Positions 18,486-26,438 of a DNA stretch of 64,000 bases are shown here, piece after piece. The notes beneath the pieces are model-generated. The model was not told the origin of the DNA. It searched no databases and saw nothing but the letters and a program-made list of their open reading frames with translations. Positions within the stretch are counted from its first letter, which is position 1. Each line of letters starts with the position of its first letter. Made by a program: the position numbers and the translations under genes. The stretch comes from Marinoscillum sp049115815. Lineage in GTDB: Bacteria > Bacteroidota > Bacteroidia > Cytophagales > Cyclobacteriaceae. Location of the stretch: assembly GCA_049115815.1 (NCBI GenBank), contig JAGDZO010000004.1:310001-374000 (forward strand). The letters run 5' to 3'.

Positions 18486-18506
18486 CATGCTCAAATAGAA
18501 AACACG

Positions 18507-18701
18507 ATGATTGAAGTAACTGTAAAGGATAACGAGTCTATCGACAAAGCACTCAAAAGATTCAAGAAGAAGTTTGAAAAAACAGGTGTCTTGAGAGAAT
18601 TGAGAGCAAGACAAGCTTTCACAAAACCTTCTGTAAAAAGAAGATTCGAAGTGATTAAGGCTGAGTATATCCAGCACCTAAGAGAAGCAGAAAATAAGTA
18701 A
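18507..18701 (+). CDS. rpsU: 30S ribosomal protein bS21
   Basis: 64-residue small-subunit protein beginning MIEVTVKDNESIDKALKRFKKKFEK, the usual bS21 N-terminus. The ATG at 18507 is chosen over an upstream ATG at 18483-18488 because it gives the family's normal start and because the upstream one overlaps the -7 box. In Bacteroidota bS21 helps hide the anti-Shine-Dalgarno sequence on the ribosome. In some relatives rpsU carries a strong Shine-Dalgarno of its own, but none is seen here in the A-rich leader. The xer gene follows after a 73-base spacer containing a long hairpin. Confidence 0.95.
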   Translation: MIEVTVKDNESIDKALKRFKKKFEKTGVLRELRARQAFTKPSVKRRFEVIKAEYIQHLREAENK

Positions 18702-18726
18702 TCCCTCTAGTGGATTAGTCATAAGT

Positions 18727-18780
18727 AATCATTAAGTTAGTAGTCTTCCTCATTGGCAGGAAAAAACTAACTTAATGATT
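18727..18780 (+). promoter_or_regulatory. Long hairpin covering the xer start codon
   Basis: Perfect 15-bp arms at 18727-18741 and 18766-18780. Within them is a further 5-bp stem, TTCCT (18746-18750) with AGGAA (18758-18762), around a seven-base loop. The right outer arm contains the ATG of the xer gene (18775-18777), and the inner stem pairs the only AGGA-like sequence upstream of it. No T-run follows, so it is not a standard terminator. The shape suggests translational masking of xer in the rpsU-xer message, or an mRNA-stabilising element. Confidence 0.7.
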
Positions 18781-19650
18781 GATTCCTTTCTTAAATATCT
18801 CAGGTACGAAAAGCGCTCAAGTGAGCACACCACACAGAGCTACCAAAGAGATTTAGATCAATTAAAATTATTTTTAGCGGAGAATCTTGATGTTCTCAAG
18901 ATTGAAGAGGCAACATACGCTCATTTAAGAGCATGGGTGGTTTATCTTGTAGATTCAGGTCTCGCACCTGTCACTGTTAATCGAAAGGTTGCTACCCTGA
19001 AATCCTTTTATAAGTATTTACTAATACGGGGGCATGTTGCTGAAAACCCTGCCAATCGACTTAAGCCATTACGTACAGAAAAAAAACTACCATCCTTTGT
19101 GAGAGAGGTGGAGATGGACAACTTACTGGATAAGGTAGCGTTTGATTCTGGATTTGAGGGCCAGCGTGATAAGTTGCTTTTGGAATTACTATACGGTACC
19201 GGCATTCGACTCAACGAATTGATCAACCTTAAAGATTCTGATGTAAGCCGCTATCAAAATACGATTAAAGTTTTAGGAAAAAGAAACAAGGAAAGGGTCA
19301 TCCCTATTAGTCAAATTCTCGTTAGAATGATAGGAGACTATCAATCCAAGAAAAGAGACTTATTTCCCCGTATGGATTTACTTCTATTAACTGACCGAGG
19401 GCAAAAACTTTATCCAATGCTGGTATATAGAAAGGTTAAGTTGTATTTAGAGCAAGTCACAACTATTTCTAAAAAAAGTCCTCATGTGCTTAGGCACACT
19501 TTTGCAACACATTTACTGAATAAAGGAGCTGACCTCAATGCTGTAAAGGATCTACTAGGTCATACTAGCCTTGCGGCCACACAAGTTTATACGCACAACT
19601 CTATGGATAAATTAAAAGCTGTATTTGATCAGGCTCATCCTAAGGCGTAA
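18775..19650 (+). CDS. Tyrosine recombinase, XerC/XerD family
   Basis: 291-residue site-specific recombinase with a SAM-like core-binding N-terminal domain and a complete catalytic domain. The catalytic residues are R145 (GTGIRLNEL), K169, H237-x-x-R240 (SPHVLRHTFATH), H263 (LLGHTSLAATQ) and Y272 (VYTH). It fits chromosome-dimer resolution at dif. Whether it is the XerC or XerD partner is uncertain, although the one beside rpsU and raiA in Bacteroidota is usually called XerC. Its start codon lies inside the hairpin arm. raiA follows after 27 bases. Confidence 0.92.
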   Translation: MIDSFLKYLRYEKRSSEHTTQSYQRDLDQLKLFLAENLDVLKIEEATYAHLRAWVVYLVDSGLAPVTVNRKVATLKSFYKYLLIRGHVAENPANRLKPLRTEKKLPSFVREVEMDNLLDKVAFDSGFEGQRDKLLLELLYGTGIRLNELINLKDSDVSRYQNTIKVLGKRNKERVIPISQILVRMIGDYQSKKRDLFPRMDLLLLTDRGQKLYPMLVYRKVKLYLEQVTTISKKSPHVLRHTFATHLLNKGADLNAVKDLLGHTSLAATQVYTHNSMDKLKAVFDQAHPKA

Positions 19651-19677
19651 TTGTTTAACTATTAAAATCTATTAATT

Positions 19678-19977
19678 ATGAAACTACAAATGCATTCCAT
19701 TCATTTTGACGCTGACCAAAAATTGGTCGATTTCATCCAAACCAAAGCGAATAAATTGGATACCTTCTTTGATAAGATTATTGACGGAGAAGTTTATATG
19801 CGTGTAGAGCAGGATGACTCGAGGGAAAACAAACTAATAGAGATTAAACTCAATATACCAGGCAATCAACTTTTTGCTAAAGTTCAGGCCAAATCGTTTG
19901 AAGCTGCTACTGATGAGGCCGTGGAGGCGCTGAGACGACAGCTCAAAAAACATAAAGAGAAACTTTTAGCTCATTAA
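19678..19977 (+). CDS. raiA: Ribosome hibernation / translation inhibitor protein, HPF-RaiA family
   Basis: 99 residues, the short form of the family (sigma-54 modulation protein/S30EA). Such proteins bind the 30S decoding region in stationary phase and silence or dimerise ribosomes. The sequence MKLQMHSIHFDADQKLVDFIQTKA and the C-terminal EALRRQLKKHKEKL helix fit the beta-alpha-beta-beta-beta-alpha fold. ATG at 19678. It is the last gene of the rpsU-xer-raiA set, which ends at a strong terminator. Confidence 0.9.
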   Translation: MKLQMHSIHFDADQKLVDFIQTKANKLDTFFDKIIDGEVYMRVEQDDSRENKLIEIKLNIPGNQLFAKVQAKSFEAATDEAVEALRRQLKKHKEKLLAH

Positions 19978-19980
19978 TGC

Positions 19981-20016
19981 AAAAGCCTTCTTGACATTGG
20001 TCAAGAAGGCTTTTTT
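19981..20016. terminator. Bidirectional intrinsic terminator between raiA and cysS
   Basis: Perfect 15-bp stem at 19981-19995 and 20000-20014 with a four-base ATTG loop. It is preceded by A's and followed by T's, so it works for both converging genes. Confidence 0.9.
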
Positions 20017-20038
20017 CTTATTTTCATCCCGACCTTTC

Positions 20039-21517
20039 TTATTCTTCAAAAGCCCAGTCTATTCCCGTTTTTAAATCTTTAATGACAATGCCCTTGTTCT
20101 TCAACTCCGCTCTAAGGGTATCCACTTTGTCATAATCTTTGGCAGCTTTTGCTTCTTTGTACTCTTTCAGGATTATTTCAATAAATGCTTCACTCTCGGA
20201 TGAAATCTCTAGTTCTAGTCCGAGTATATCTTCAGTGAAAGTTATAAAAGTGTTCTTCATTCTGTCAAAAGTTTCTTTGCCCAATTCTGACATTTGCAGC
20301 TGACCCGTCTGAATTGAGTTTATTTTCTTGACAAGATTGAATAAATGGCCGATTGTCAATGCCGTATTGAAGTCATCATTCATGGCATAATGACAGTTGT
20401 CACAGATCTTATTGATTTGATCAATCTGCTTTTCATTTAAAGTGTCTTCCGTCGCTGAATACTCATATTTTTTGAACAATCGCAAACCGTTGGCGAGTTT
20501 GGTAAACCCTTTTTGTGCTGCATTCAGAGCCTCGTTTGAGAAGTCTACCGTACTTGCATAATGTGATTGAAGCATGAAGAACTTTACAGTCATAGGACTG
20601 TATCCTTTTTCTAAGAGAGGGTGGTCACCCGTAAACAGCTCTCTCGGCAAAAATGAATTATTGAGCGACTTGCTCATTTTAGTACCATTCACGGTGAGCA
20701 TATTAGTATGAAGCCAATATTTAGCTCCATCGTGACCGTGCGAGCCTTTGTTTTGAGCCACCTCACATTCATGATGTGGAAATTTAAGATCCATTCCTCC
20801 TCCGTGGATATCGAATTGCTCACCTAGGTATTTCGTGCTCATCACAGAGCACTCAAGATGCCACCCAGGAAACCCATCACTCCAAGGAGTTTTCCATCGC
20901 ATGATGTGCTCGGGTGATGCTTTCTTCCAAATAGCAAAATCTAAAGGGCTTCTCTTATCAGACTGTCCGTCTAGTTCTCGAGTTTGATTAAGTAAATCTT
21001 CTGTCTTTCGTCCACTTAATTTGCCATAGTCATTATCCTCGCTGAACTTATTGATGTCAAAATAAACGGATCCATTTGCCTCATATGCCAATCCCTTATC
21101 AATCAATGTTTCGATCATAGCAATTTGCTCCATCAGGTGCCCTGTAGCTGATGGCTCAATATCAGGTCTCAACGTATTAAAAGCTTCCATCACTTTATGA
21201 AAATCATTCGAATACTTCTGAACGATCTCCATAGGCTCCAGATTTTCCAAAACAGCTTTGGTCGAAATCTTATCTTCACCAGAGTCTAAAAGATGCCCCA
21301 CGTCTGTGATATTCCTGACATATCGAACTTTATAGCCTAAGTAAGTCAGATATCTATATATCACATCGAATGACATAAACGTCCGAACATTACCCAAGTG
21401 AACATCGCTATATACTGTAGGACCGCATACGTACATCCCAACATGCGGAGGATTCAAGGGCTCAAAAATTTCCTTTTGTTTAGTAAGTGAGTTTAAGACT
21501 CGGAGTTTTCCGATCAT
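20039..21517 (-). CDS. cysS: Cysteinyl-tRNA synthetase
   Basis: Charges tRNA-Cys. 492 residues when started at the ATG at 21515-21517; a TTG one codon earlier is less likely. C31 (VCGPTVYSD) is the first zinc ligand, the HIGH signature reads HLGN at 40-43, further zinc ligands lie in GWHLECSVMS and FPHHECEVAQ, and the second signature is TKMSKSLNN. The zinc selects cysteine. The gene is single, transcribed against raiA, and diverges from rimP. Confidence 0.97.
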   Translation of the reverse strand: MIGKLRVLNSLTKQKEIFEPLNPPHVGMYVCGPTVYSDVHLGNVRTFMSFDVIYRYLTYLGYKVRYVRNITDVGHLLDSGEDKISTKAVLENLEPMEIVQKYSNDFHKVMEAFNTLRPDIEPSATGHLMEQIAMIETLIDKGLAYEANGSVYFDINKFSEDNDYGKLSGRKTEDLLNQTRELDGQSDKRSPLDFAIWKKASPEHIMRWKTPWSDGFPGWHLECSVMSTKYLGEQFDIHGGGMDLKFPHHECEVAQNKGSHGHDGAKYWLHTNMLTVNGTKMSKSLNNSFLPRELFTGDHPLLEKGYSPMTVKFFMLQSHYASTVDFSNEALNAAQKGFTKLANGLRLFKKYEYSATEDTLNEKQIDQINKICDNCHYAMNDDFNTALTIGHLFNLVKKINSIQTGQLQMSELGKETFDRMKNTFITFTEDILGLELEISSESEAFIEIILKEYKEAKAAKDYDKVDTLRAELKNKGIVIKDLKTGIDWAFEE

Positions 21518-21581
21518 CAAATTGTAAATTTTAGGTCTTGATAATGACGAACTTAACCGTCAAAAGTTTGTTTTTAGCCAA

Positions 21582-21612
21582 TTTGAAAAGAATGTTTTTT
21601 CTATTAGCTTTG
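21582..21612 (+). promoter_or_regulatory. Promoter of the rimP-nusA-infB operon (TTTG, 19 bases, TAGCTTTG)
   Basis: TTTG at 21582-21585 and TAGCTTTG at 21605-21612 with 19 bases between, a full -33/-7 match. The predicted start near 21618 leaves a leader of about 55 bases, several times longer than the other leaders in this window, which contains the hairpin at 21636-21655. Confidence 0.75.
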
Positions 21613-21635
21613 CCGCAAATATAGAATTTAGGTTC

Positions 21636-21660
21636 GAGGGGACGACAGTCCCCTCTTTTT
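21636..21660 (+). promoter_or_regulatory. Terminator-like hairpin in the rimP leader (candidate attenuator)
   Basis: GAGGGGAC (21636-21643) and GTCCCCTC (21648-21655) pair perfectly around a GACA loop and are followed at once by TTTTT (21656-21660). This is the form of an intrinsic terminator placed between the operon promoter and its first gene. Because the operon encodes NusA, which promotes pausing and termination at such hairpins, feedback control is a reasonable inference. Confidence 0.7.
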
Positions 21661-21672
21661 ATTCATAATAAG

Positions 21673-22143
21673 TTGATTACACAACAACCCATAGAAGCCG
21701 AAATAGAGCAATTTGTTTCTGAGATAATATCAGAAAGTGAAGAGCTTTTTATTGTAAAAGTTATTCTGAAGGGGCATGTTGGTAATCAAAAATTGATTGT
21801 GCTTCTGGATGGTGACAATGGTGTGACCATAGAGCAGTGCAGTAAAGTGAGTAGGTCACTGGCAGATATATTGGAAGAGAAGGATATTTTTTCTGAAAAG
21901 TATATGTTGGAAGTGTCGTCCGCAGGTTTGGATTTTCCGCTTCAAAACTTGCGTCAGTATAAGAAAAACATAGGAAGAAATCTTAAGATTGATCTTGTTG
22001 ATGGCTCCTCGATTAAGGGAGAATTAATTGAAGTCAGAGAGGAACACGTAGTTCTAAAAGAAACTTTGAAAAAGGAGACCAAGGAGCATAAGATCAACAT
22101 AAAAGAAATAAATAAATCAATGGTATTAGTGTCATTTAAGTAA
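21673..22143 (+). CDS. rimP: Ribosome maturation factor RimP
   Basis: 156-residue 30S assembly factor. The two-domain form is clear: an N-terminal alpha/beta domain with LFIVKVILKGHVGNQKLIVLLDGDNGVTIEQCSKVSRSL, then LEVSSAGLDFPL and a C-terminal SH3-like barrel. The start is TTG at 21673; no in-frame ATG exists nearby and a hairpin-T5 element ends 12 bases upstream. nusA begins three bases after its stop, so rimP-nusA-infB is one operon, as in most bacteria. Confidence 0.93.
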   Translation: MITQQPIEAEIEQFVSEIISESEELFIVKVILKGHVGNQKLIVLLDGDNGVTIEQCSKVSRSLADILEEKDIFSEKYMLEVSSAGLDFPLQNLRQYKKNIGRNLKIDLVDGSSIKGELIEVREEHVVLKETLKKETKEHKINIKEINKSMVLVSFK

Positions 22144-22146
22144 GTA

Positions 22147-23388
22147 ATGGATACTGGAATATTAATAGACTCGTTTGCAGATTTTGCCAGGGGCAAGAAC
22201 ATCGATCGTCCGACTATGATCAGAATTTTGGAGGACGTTTTCAGAACGATGATTCGCAAAAAGTATAAGACTGATGAAAACTTTGATATCATCATCAATA
22301 CTGATAAAGGGGATCTCGAGATCTGGAGGTTTAGAGAAATCGTAGATGACAACTCTGAGGACATCTGGGATGATGATAAAATCAGCCTAACTGATGCAAG
22401 AAAAATAGAGCCTGATTTTGAAATCGGAGAAGAGGTTTCTGAGGAAATCAAATTGGAAGATTTTGGAAGAAGAGCTGTAATGACTGCTCGTCAGACTCTA
22501 ATTCAGAAGGTCAAAGACTTGGAAAAGGATATACTTTTTCAGAAGTATAAAGACTTGGCTGGTGAAGTTATCCAAGGCGAGGTTTATCAAACTTTGAGTC
22601 GTGAGATCTTGCTTATAGATGGTGAAGGAAACGAACTAAGCATTCCTAAATCTGAGCAGATTCCTAAAGACAGATATCGTAAAGGAGACTCTGTAAGGGC
22701 TATTGTTAGCCACGTGGATATGGTGAATGGCAATCCTAAAATCATCCTCTCAAGGACTTCTCCCATATTCTTGGAGCGTCTTTTCGAAAGTGAAGTTCCA
22801 GAAGTATATGACGGCCTAATCACTATTAAAAATGTGGTGCGAGAGCCAGGTGAAAGAGCAAAGGTTGCTGTGGAATCTTATGATGATAGGATTGATCCAG
22901 TAGGAGCTTGCGTCGGAATGAAGGGATCACGTATTCATTCAATAGTTCGTGAGTTGCAAAATGAAAATATTGATGTAATCAATTTCACTGATAATCTTGA
23001 GTTGTTCATAGCCAGAGCATTGAGCCCTGCGAAGATCGTGAGCATGAAAATTAGTGAAGAGAAGGATAGAGTTTCTGTATTTCTGAAACCAGATCAAGTA
23101 TCTTTGGCAATCGGAAAAGGTGGACAAAACATCAAATTAGCGTCAAGACTGTGCGGCCTAGAGATTGATGTGTTTAGAGAACTAGACGGTGTTGAGGATG
23201 AGGATGTTGACTTGGATGAATTTTCGGATGAAATCGAAAGCTGGGTCATTGATGAATTAAAAAGAATTGGATTAGATACTGCCAAAAGCGTGATTAAACT
23301 TTCGGCAGAGGAGTTGGTGAGAAGAACAGATCTTGAAGAAGAAACAGTACAAGATGTACTGGGTATTCTGAGACAAGAATTTGAATAA
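22147..23388 (+). CDS. nusA: Transcription termination/antitermination protein NusA
   Basis: Binds RNA polymerase and nascent RNA and modulates pausing, termination and antitermination. 413 residues. The N-terminal polymerase-binding domain covers about 1-105, an S1 domain about 130-200, and two KH domains follow. The second KH contains VSLAIGKGGQNIKLASRL. A short helical tail with a helix-hairpin-helix-like end (ELKRIGLDTAKSVIKLSAEEL) follows; the long acidic repeats of E. coli NusA are absent, as usual outside Proteobacteria. ATG at 22147. Confidence 0.95.
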   Translation: MDTGILIDSFADFARGKNIDRPTMIRILEDVFRTMIRKKYKTDENFDIIINTDKGDLEIWRFREIVDDNSEDIWDDDKISLTDARKIEPDFEIGEEVSEEIKLEDFGRRAVMTARQTLIQKVKDLEKDILFQKYKDLAGEVIQGEVYQTLSREILLIDGEGNELSIPKSEQIPKDRYRKGDSVRAIVSHVDMVNGNPKIILSRTSPIFLERLFESEVPEVYDGLITIKNVVREPGERAKVAVESYDDRIDPVGACVGMKGSRIHSIVRELQNENIDVINFTDNLELFIARALSPAKIVSMKISEEKDRVSVFLKPDQVSLAIGKGGQNIKLASRLCGLEIDVFRELDGVEDEDVDLDEFSDEIESWVIDELKRIGLDTAKSVIKLSAEELVRRTDLEEETVQDVLGILRQEFE

Positions 23389-23420
23389 TCACACCAGCAA
23401 ATAATAGTAGAATAAATTAT

Positions 23421-26213
23421 ATGGCAGAAGAGAAAACTTATCGATTAAGTCAGGTTGCTAGAAAACTCAATGTTGGACGTGGAACGATCCTGGAATTTTT
23501 ATCCGGGAAAGGTTTCGAGGTGGACAGCAGTCCAAACTCCAAAATAACTGAGGAGCAGCATACTTTGCTTTCAAAGGAATTTGCTGCTTCTGCCATGGAG
23601 AAAGAAGAGGCTTCTAGTTTGACCATTGGCTCTAAGCCGGATGAGGTCATAGATGCTGCGGAGGTGGTGAAGAACGAAAAGGTGTCCGATGAGGAGATTC
23701 TGATTAAGGATAACAATATTATATCGGAAACCAAAGCTCCCGAACCTCTTGAGGAGAAGAAGGAAGAAAAGTCTGATGATATCAGTGAAATCATCGGAAG
23801 GCAAAAGTTGGATGGACCTAAAGTGGTAGGTAAAATCGATCTAGAGCCAAAGAAGAAAGTCAAGAAGGAGGAGCCAAAAGAAGATACCCCTAAGGAGGAG
23901 GTGTCTGAAAAACCTGCTGCAAAGGAAGAAGAACCAGCGAAAACGGAAGAGGCTCCTACTAAGGAACAAGCAGCTACAGCAGAAGCAGCAGCCGTGCCTG
24001 ACGAGTCAGAAACGGAGACCCCAGAAGCCAAAGAAGAGAAGAAGGAAGAGGTTAAGGAAGAGAAGACTATCGAGGCTAAGGCAGATTCACTAAAAGGTCT
24101 TACAGTCCTAGGTAAAATCGAGCTTCCTACTGAGAATAAAAAGCCAAAGCCAGTCGCGAGTTCTGATGAACGGAAAGACAGGAAGAAGCGACCAAGAAAA
24201 AGAATCAATAGTCCTTCTCAAGGCGGCAAACCTAGTGATAGCAGAGGAGCAAGATCAGCACAAGGAGGTCGAGGACCGAAAAGGGATCCAAGAAAAACGG
24301 AAGAACTTTCAGATAAGGAGATTCAGGATAAGATTAAGGCTACGCTAGCCAAACTTTCCGGAGGGAAATCTACTGGAGGACGATCCTCAAAATACCGTAA
24401 AGATAAAAGGTCTGCTAAGGCGGATGCTGAAGAGGAGAGAATACAGGCAGAGCAAGAAGAAGCCAAAGTATTGAAGGTAACCGAATTTATTTCGGCGAGC
24501 GATTTAGCTTCTTTGATGAGTGTATCAGTCAATGACGTGATATCAACATGTATGTCTCTTGGTATGTTTGTTTCGATCAACCAAAGGTTGGATGCAGAAT
24601 CAATCACAGTAATAGCTGATGAATTTGGTTTCGAGATCGAATTCACTACTGAGGATGAAGACATAGAAATTGAGGAGCAAGTTGATGAAGAAGGAGATTT
24701 GGACGAAAGAGCTCCTATCGTTACCATAATGGGTCATGTGGATCACGGTAAGACTTCATTGCTAGATTATATTAGAGACTCGAGCGTTACGGAAGGTGAA
24801 GCTGGGGGTATTACCCAGCACATTGGAGCTTACGACGTGATGACGGAGAATGGTAAACGCATTGCGTTTTTGGATACTCCAGGTCACGAGGCGTTTACCG
24901 CCATGAGGGCACGTGGAGCCAAGCTCACAGATATCGCAATTATTGTGATAGCAGCGGATGATGCGGTGATGCCTCAAACTAAGGAAGCCATCAATCACGC
25001 TCAGGTGGCTGGTGTACCGATTGTGATAGCCATCAATAAAATAGATAGACCAAACTCCAACCCGGATAAGATCAAAGAAGAACTTTCGCAGATCAACATT
25101 CTTGTAGAGGATTGGGGTGGAAAGTATCAGTGTCAGCATGTATCTGCTAAGACTGGAGAAGGAATTGAAGAACTATTAGAGAAAGTCCTTTTAGAAGCGG
25201 AGCTATTGGAACTTAAGGCCAATGCTGATAAGCCAGCAGTAGGATCTGTGATTGAGTCTACACTCGATAAGGGTCGTGGATATGTTACTACAATGATGGT
25301 TCAGGCTGGAACTATGAAAGTAGGAGATGTAGTACTTGCCGGATCTAATTTTGGTAAGGTCAAAGCTATGTTTGACCACAGAGGCAAAAAGCTTGTAAAT
25401 GTTGGCCCATCTACACCAGTATTGATGCTGGGACTTGATGGTGCTGCTCAAGCTGGAGATCGTTTTAATGTTATGGAATCTGATCGTGAGGCTCGTGAAA
25501 TAGCTTCCAAGAGAGAGCAGATTCAGCGCGAACAATCTATCAGGACTAAGAAGCATATTACTCTGGATGAGATTGGTAGACGACTTGCTATTGGTAGTTT
25601 CAAAGAACTTAATGTGATTGTAAAAGGTGATGTGGATGGCTCGATTGAGGCACTTTCCGATTCATTGCTGAAGCTGTCTACTGAGGAAGTTCAGGTAAAT
25701 ATCATTCACAAGGCCGTAGGTCAAATCTCTGAGGCAGACGTTCACTTGGCATCAGCATCTGATGCGGTGATTATTGGATTCCAAGTTCGTCCTTCTACAG
25801 GAGCTAGAAACTTAGCAGAGAATGAGGAAATTGAGATGAGACTCTACTCTATTATCTATGATGCGATCAACGACGTGAAGGATGCCATGGAAGGTATGCT
25901 AGAGCCTGCTGTTGAGGAGGTCATCACAGGTAACATAGAAGTGAGAGAAGTTTATAAAATCACCAAAGTCGGTACAGTTGCAGGTTGTTATGTGACTGAC
26001 GGGGCTGTGAAACGATCCAATAAAGTTAGGCTCGTGAGAGATGGTATTGTGGTGCATACTGGAGAGATCAACCAACTTAAGCGATTCAAAGAAGACGTAG
26101 CTGAGGTGAAGCAATCTTATGAGTGCGGAGTTTCGATTAAGAACTTCAACGATATTAAAGTAGGTGATGTCATAGAAGGATTCACTGAGAAAGAAGTGAA
26201 ACGAACACTTTAG
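23421..26213 (+). CDS. infB: Translation initiation factor IF-2
   Basis: GTPase that brings initiator tRNA to the 30S subunit and promotes subunit joining. 930 residues. Residues 1-50 form the IF2_N helical domain (YRLSQVARKLNVGRGTILEF). Residues 70-310 are a lysine/glutamate-rich, low-complexity linker. The GTPase domain follows, with G1 GHVDHGKT at 438-445, then DTPGHEAF and NKID, and the C-terminal domains that bind fMet-tRNA. ATG at 23421. It ends the rimP operon at a strong terminator. Confidence 0.97.
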   Translation: MAEEKTYRLSQVARKLNVGRGTILEFLSGKGFEVDSSPNSKITEEQHTLLSKEFAASAMEKEEASSLTIGSKPDEVIDAAEVVKNEKVSDEEILIKDNNIISETKAPEPLEEKKEEKSDDISEIIGRQKLDGPKVVGKIDLEPKKKVKKEEPKEDTPKEEVSEKPAAKEEEPAKTEEAPTKEQAATAEAAAVPDESETETPEAKEEKKEEVKEEKTIEAKADSLKGLTVLGKIELPTENKKPKPVASSDERKDRKKRPRKRINSPSQGGKPSDSRGARSAQGGRGPKRDPRKTEELSDKEIQDKIKATLAKLSGGKSTGGRSSKYRKDKRSAKADAEEERIQAEQEEAKVLKVTEFISASDLASLMSVSVNDVISTCMSLGMFVSINQRLDAESITVIADEFGFEIEFTTEDEDIEIEEQVDEEGDLDERAPIVTIMGHVDHGKTSLLDYIRDSSVTEGEAGGITQHIGAYDVMTENGKRIAFLDTPGHEAFTAMRARGAKLTDIAIIVIAADDAVMPQTKEAINHAQVAGVPIVIAINKIDRPNSNPDKIKEELSQINILVEDWGGKYQCQHVSAKTGEGIEELLEKVLLEAELLELKANADKPAVGSVIESTLDKGRGYVTTMMVQAGTMKVGDVVLAGSNFGKVKAMFDHRGKKLVNVGPSTPVLMLGLDGAAQAGDRFNVMESDREAREIASKREQIQREQSIRTKKHITLDEIGRRLAIGSFKELNVIVKGDVDGSIEALSDSLLKLSTEEVQVNIIHKAVGQISEADVHLASASDAVIIGFQVRPSTGARNLAENEEIEMRLYSIIYDAINDVKDAMEGMLEPAVEEVITGNIEVREVYKITKVGTVAGCYVTDGAVKRSNKVRLVRDGIVVHTGEINQLKRFKEDVAEVKQSYECGVSIKNFNDIKVGDVIEGFTEKEVKRTL

Positions 26214-26234
26214 AATAGCAAATTATTAATTTTG

Positions 26235-26264
26235 AAAGCAGACCATTTTTGGTCTGCTTTTTTT
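26235..26264 (+). terminator. Terminator of the rimP-nusA-infB operon
   Basis: Perfect 10-bp stem, AAAGCAGACC (26235-26244) and GGTCTGCTTT (26251-26260), with a six-base loop. The T-run extends through 26264. Confidence 0.9.
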
Positions 26265-26409
26265 GTTTGGGGCCAATTGTCAAATCCAATCAATTCTGAT
26301 GCTGATTGCTGTAGAGTTCAGATAGATTTATGAGACTATCAAAGTGTTTGAATTAGATTATTTGAACAATCAAAATTTTCCAAAGCACTTAAAACTTGAT
26401 CTGATGTTA

Positions 26410-26417
26410 TAAATTTG
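26410..26417 (+). promoter_or_regulatory. Candidate -7 box (TAAATTTG) for the haem-binding-domain gene
   Basis: Exact TAnnTTTG match 21 bases before the ATG at 26439. No clear -33 element is present. Confidence 0.4.
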
Positions 26418-26438
26418 GGGCTTTATCAATCAGACATT

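Noticed and set aside
18727..18780. Inverted repeat before xer as the chromosomal dif site
   Set aside because: A dif site is about 28 bp with 11-bp arms around a 6-8 base centre. This has 15-bp arms around a 24-base interior and sits over a start codon, which fits an RNA hairpin better.
18727..18780. The same inverted repeat as an intrinsic terminator of rpsU
   Set aside because: No T-run follows the right arm; coding sequence of xer follows directly.
23450..24208. Long minus-strand open frame (252 codons) opposite the 5' half of infB
   Set aside because: It is the complement of the Lys/Glu/Ala-rich IF-2 linker. The product is a low-complexity Ser/Phe-rich string with no family features, and the plus-strand gene is certain.
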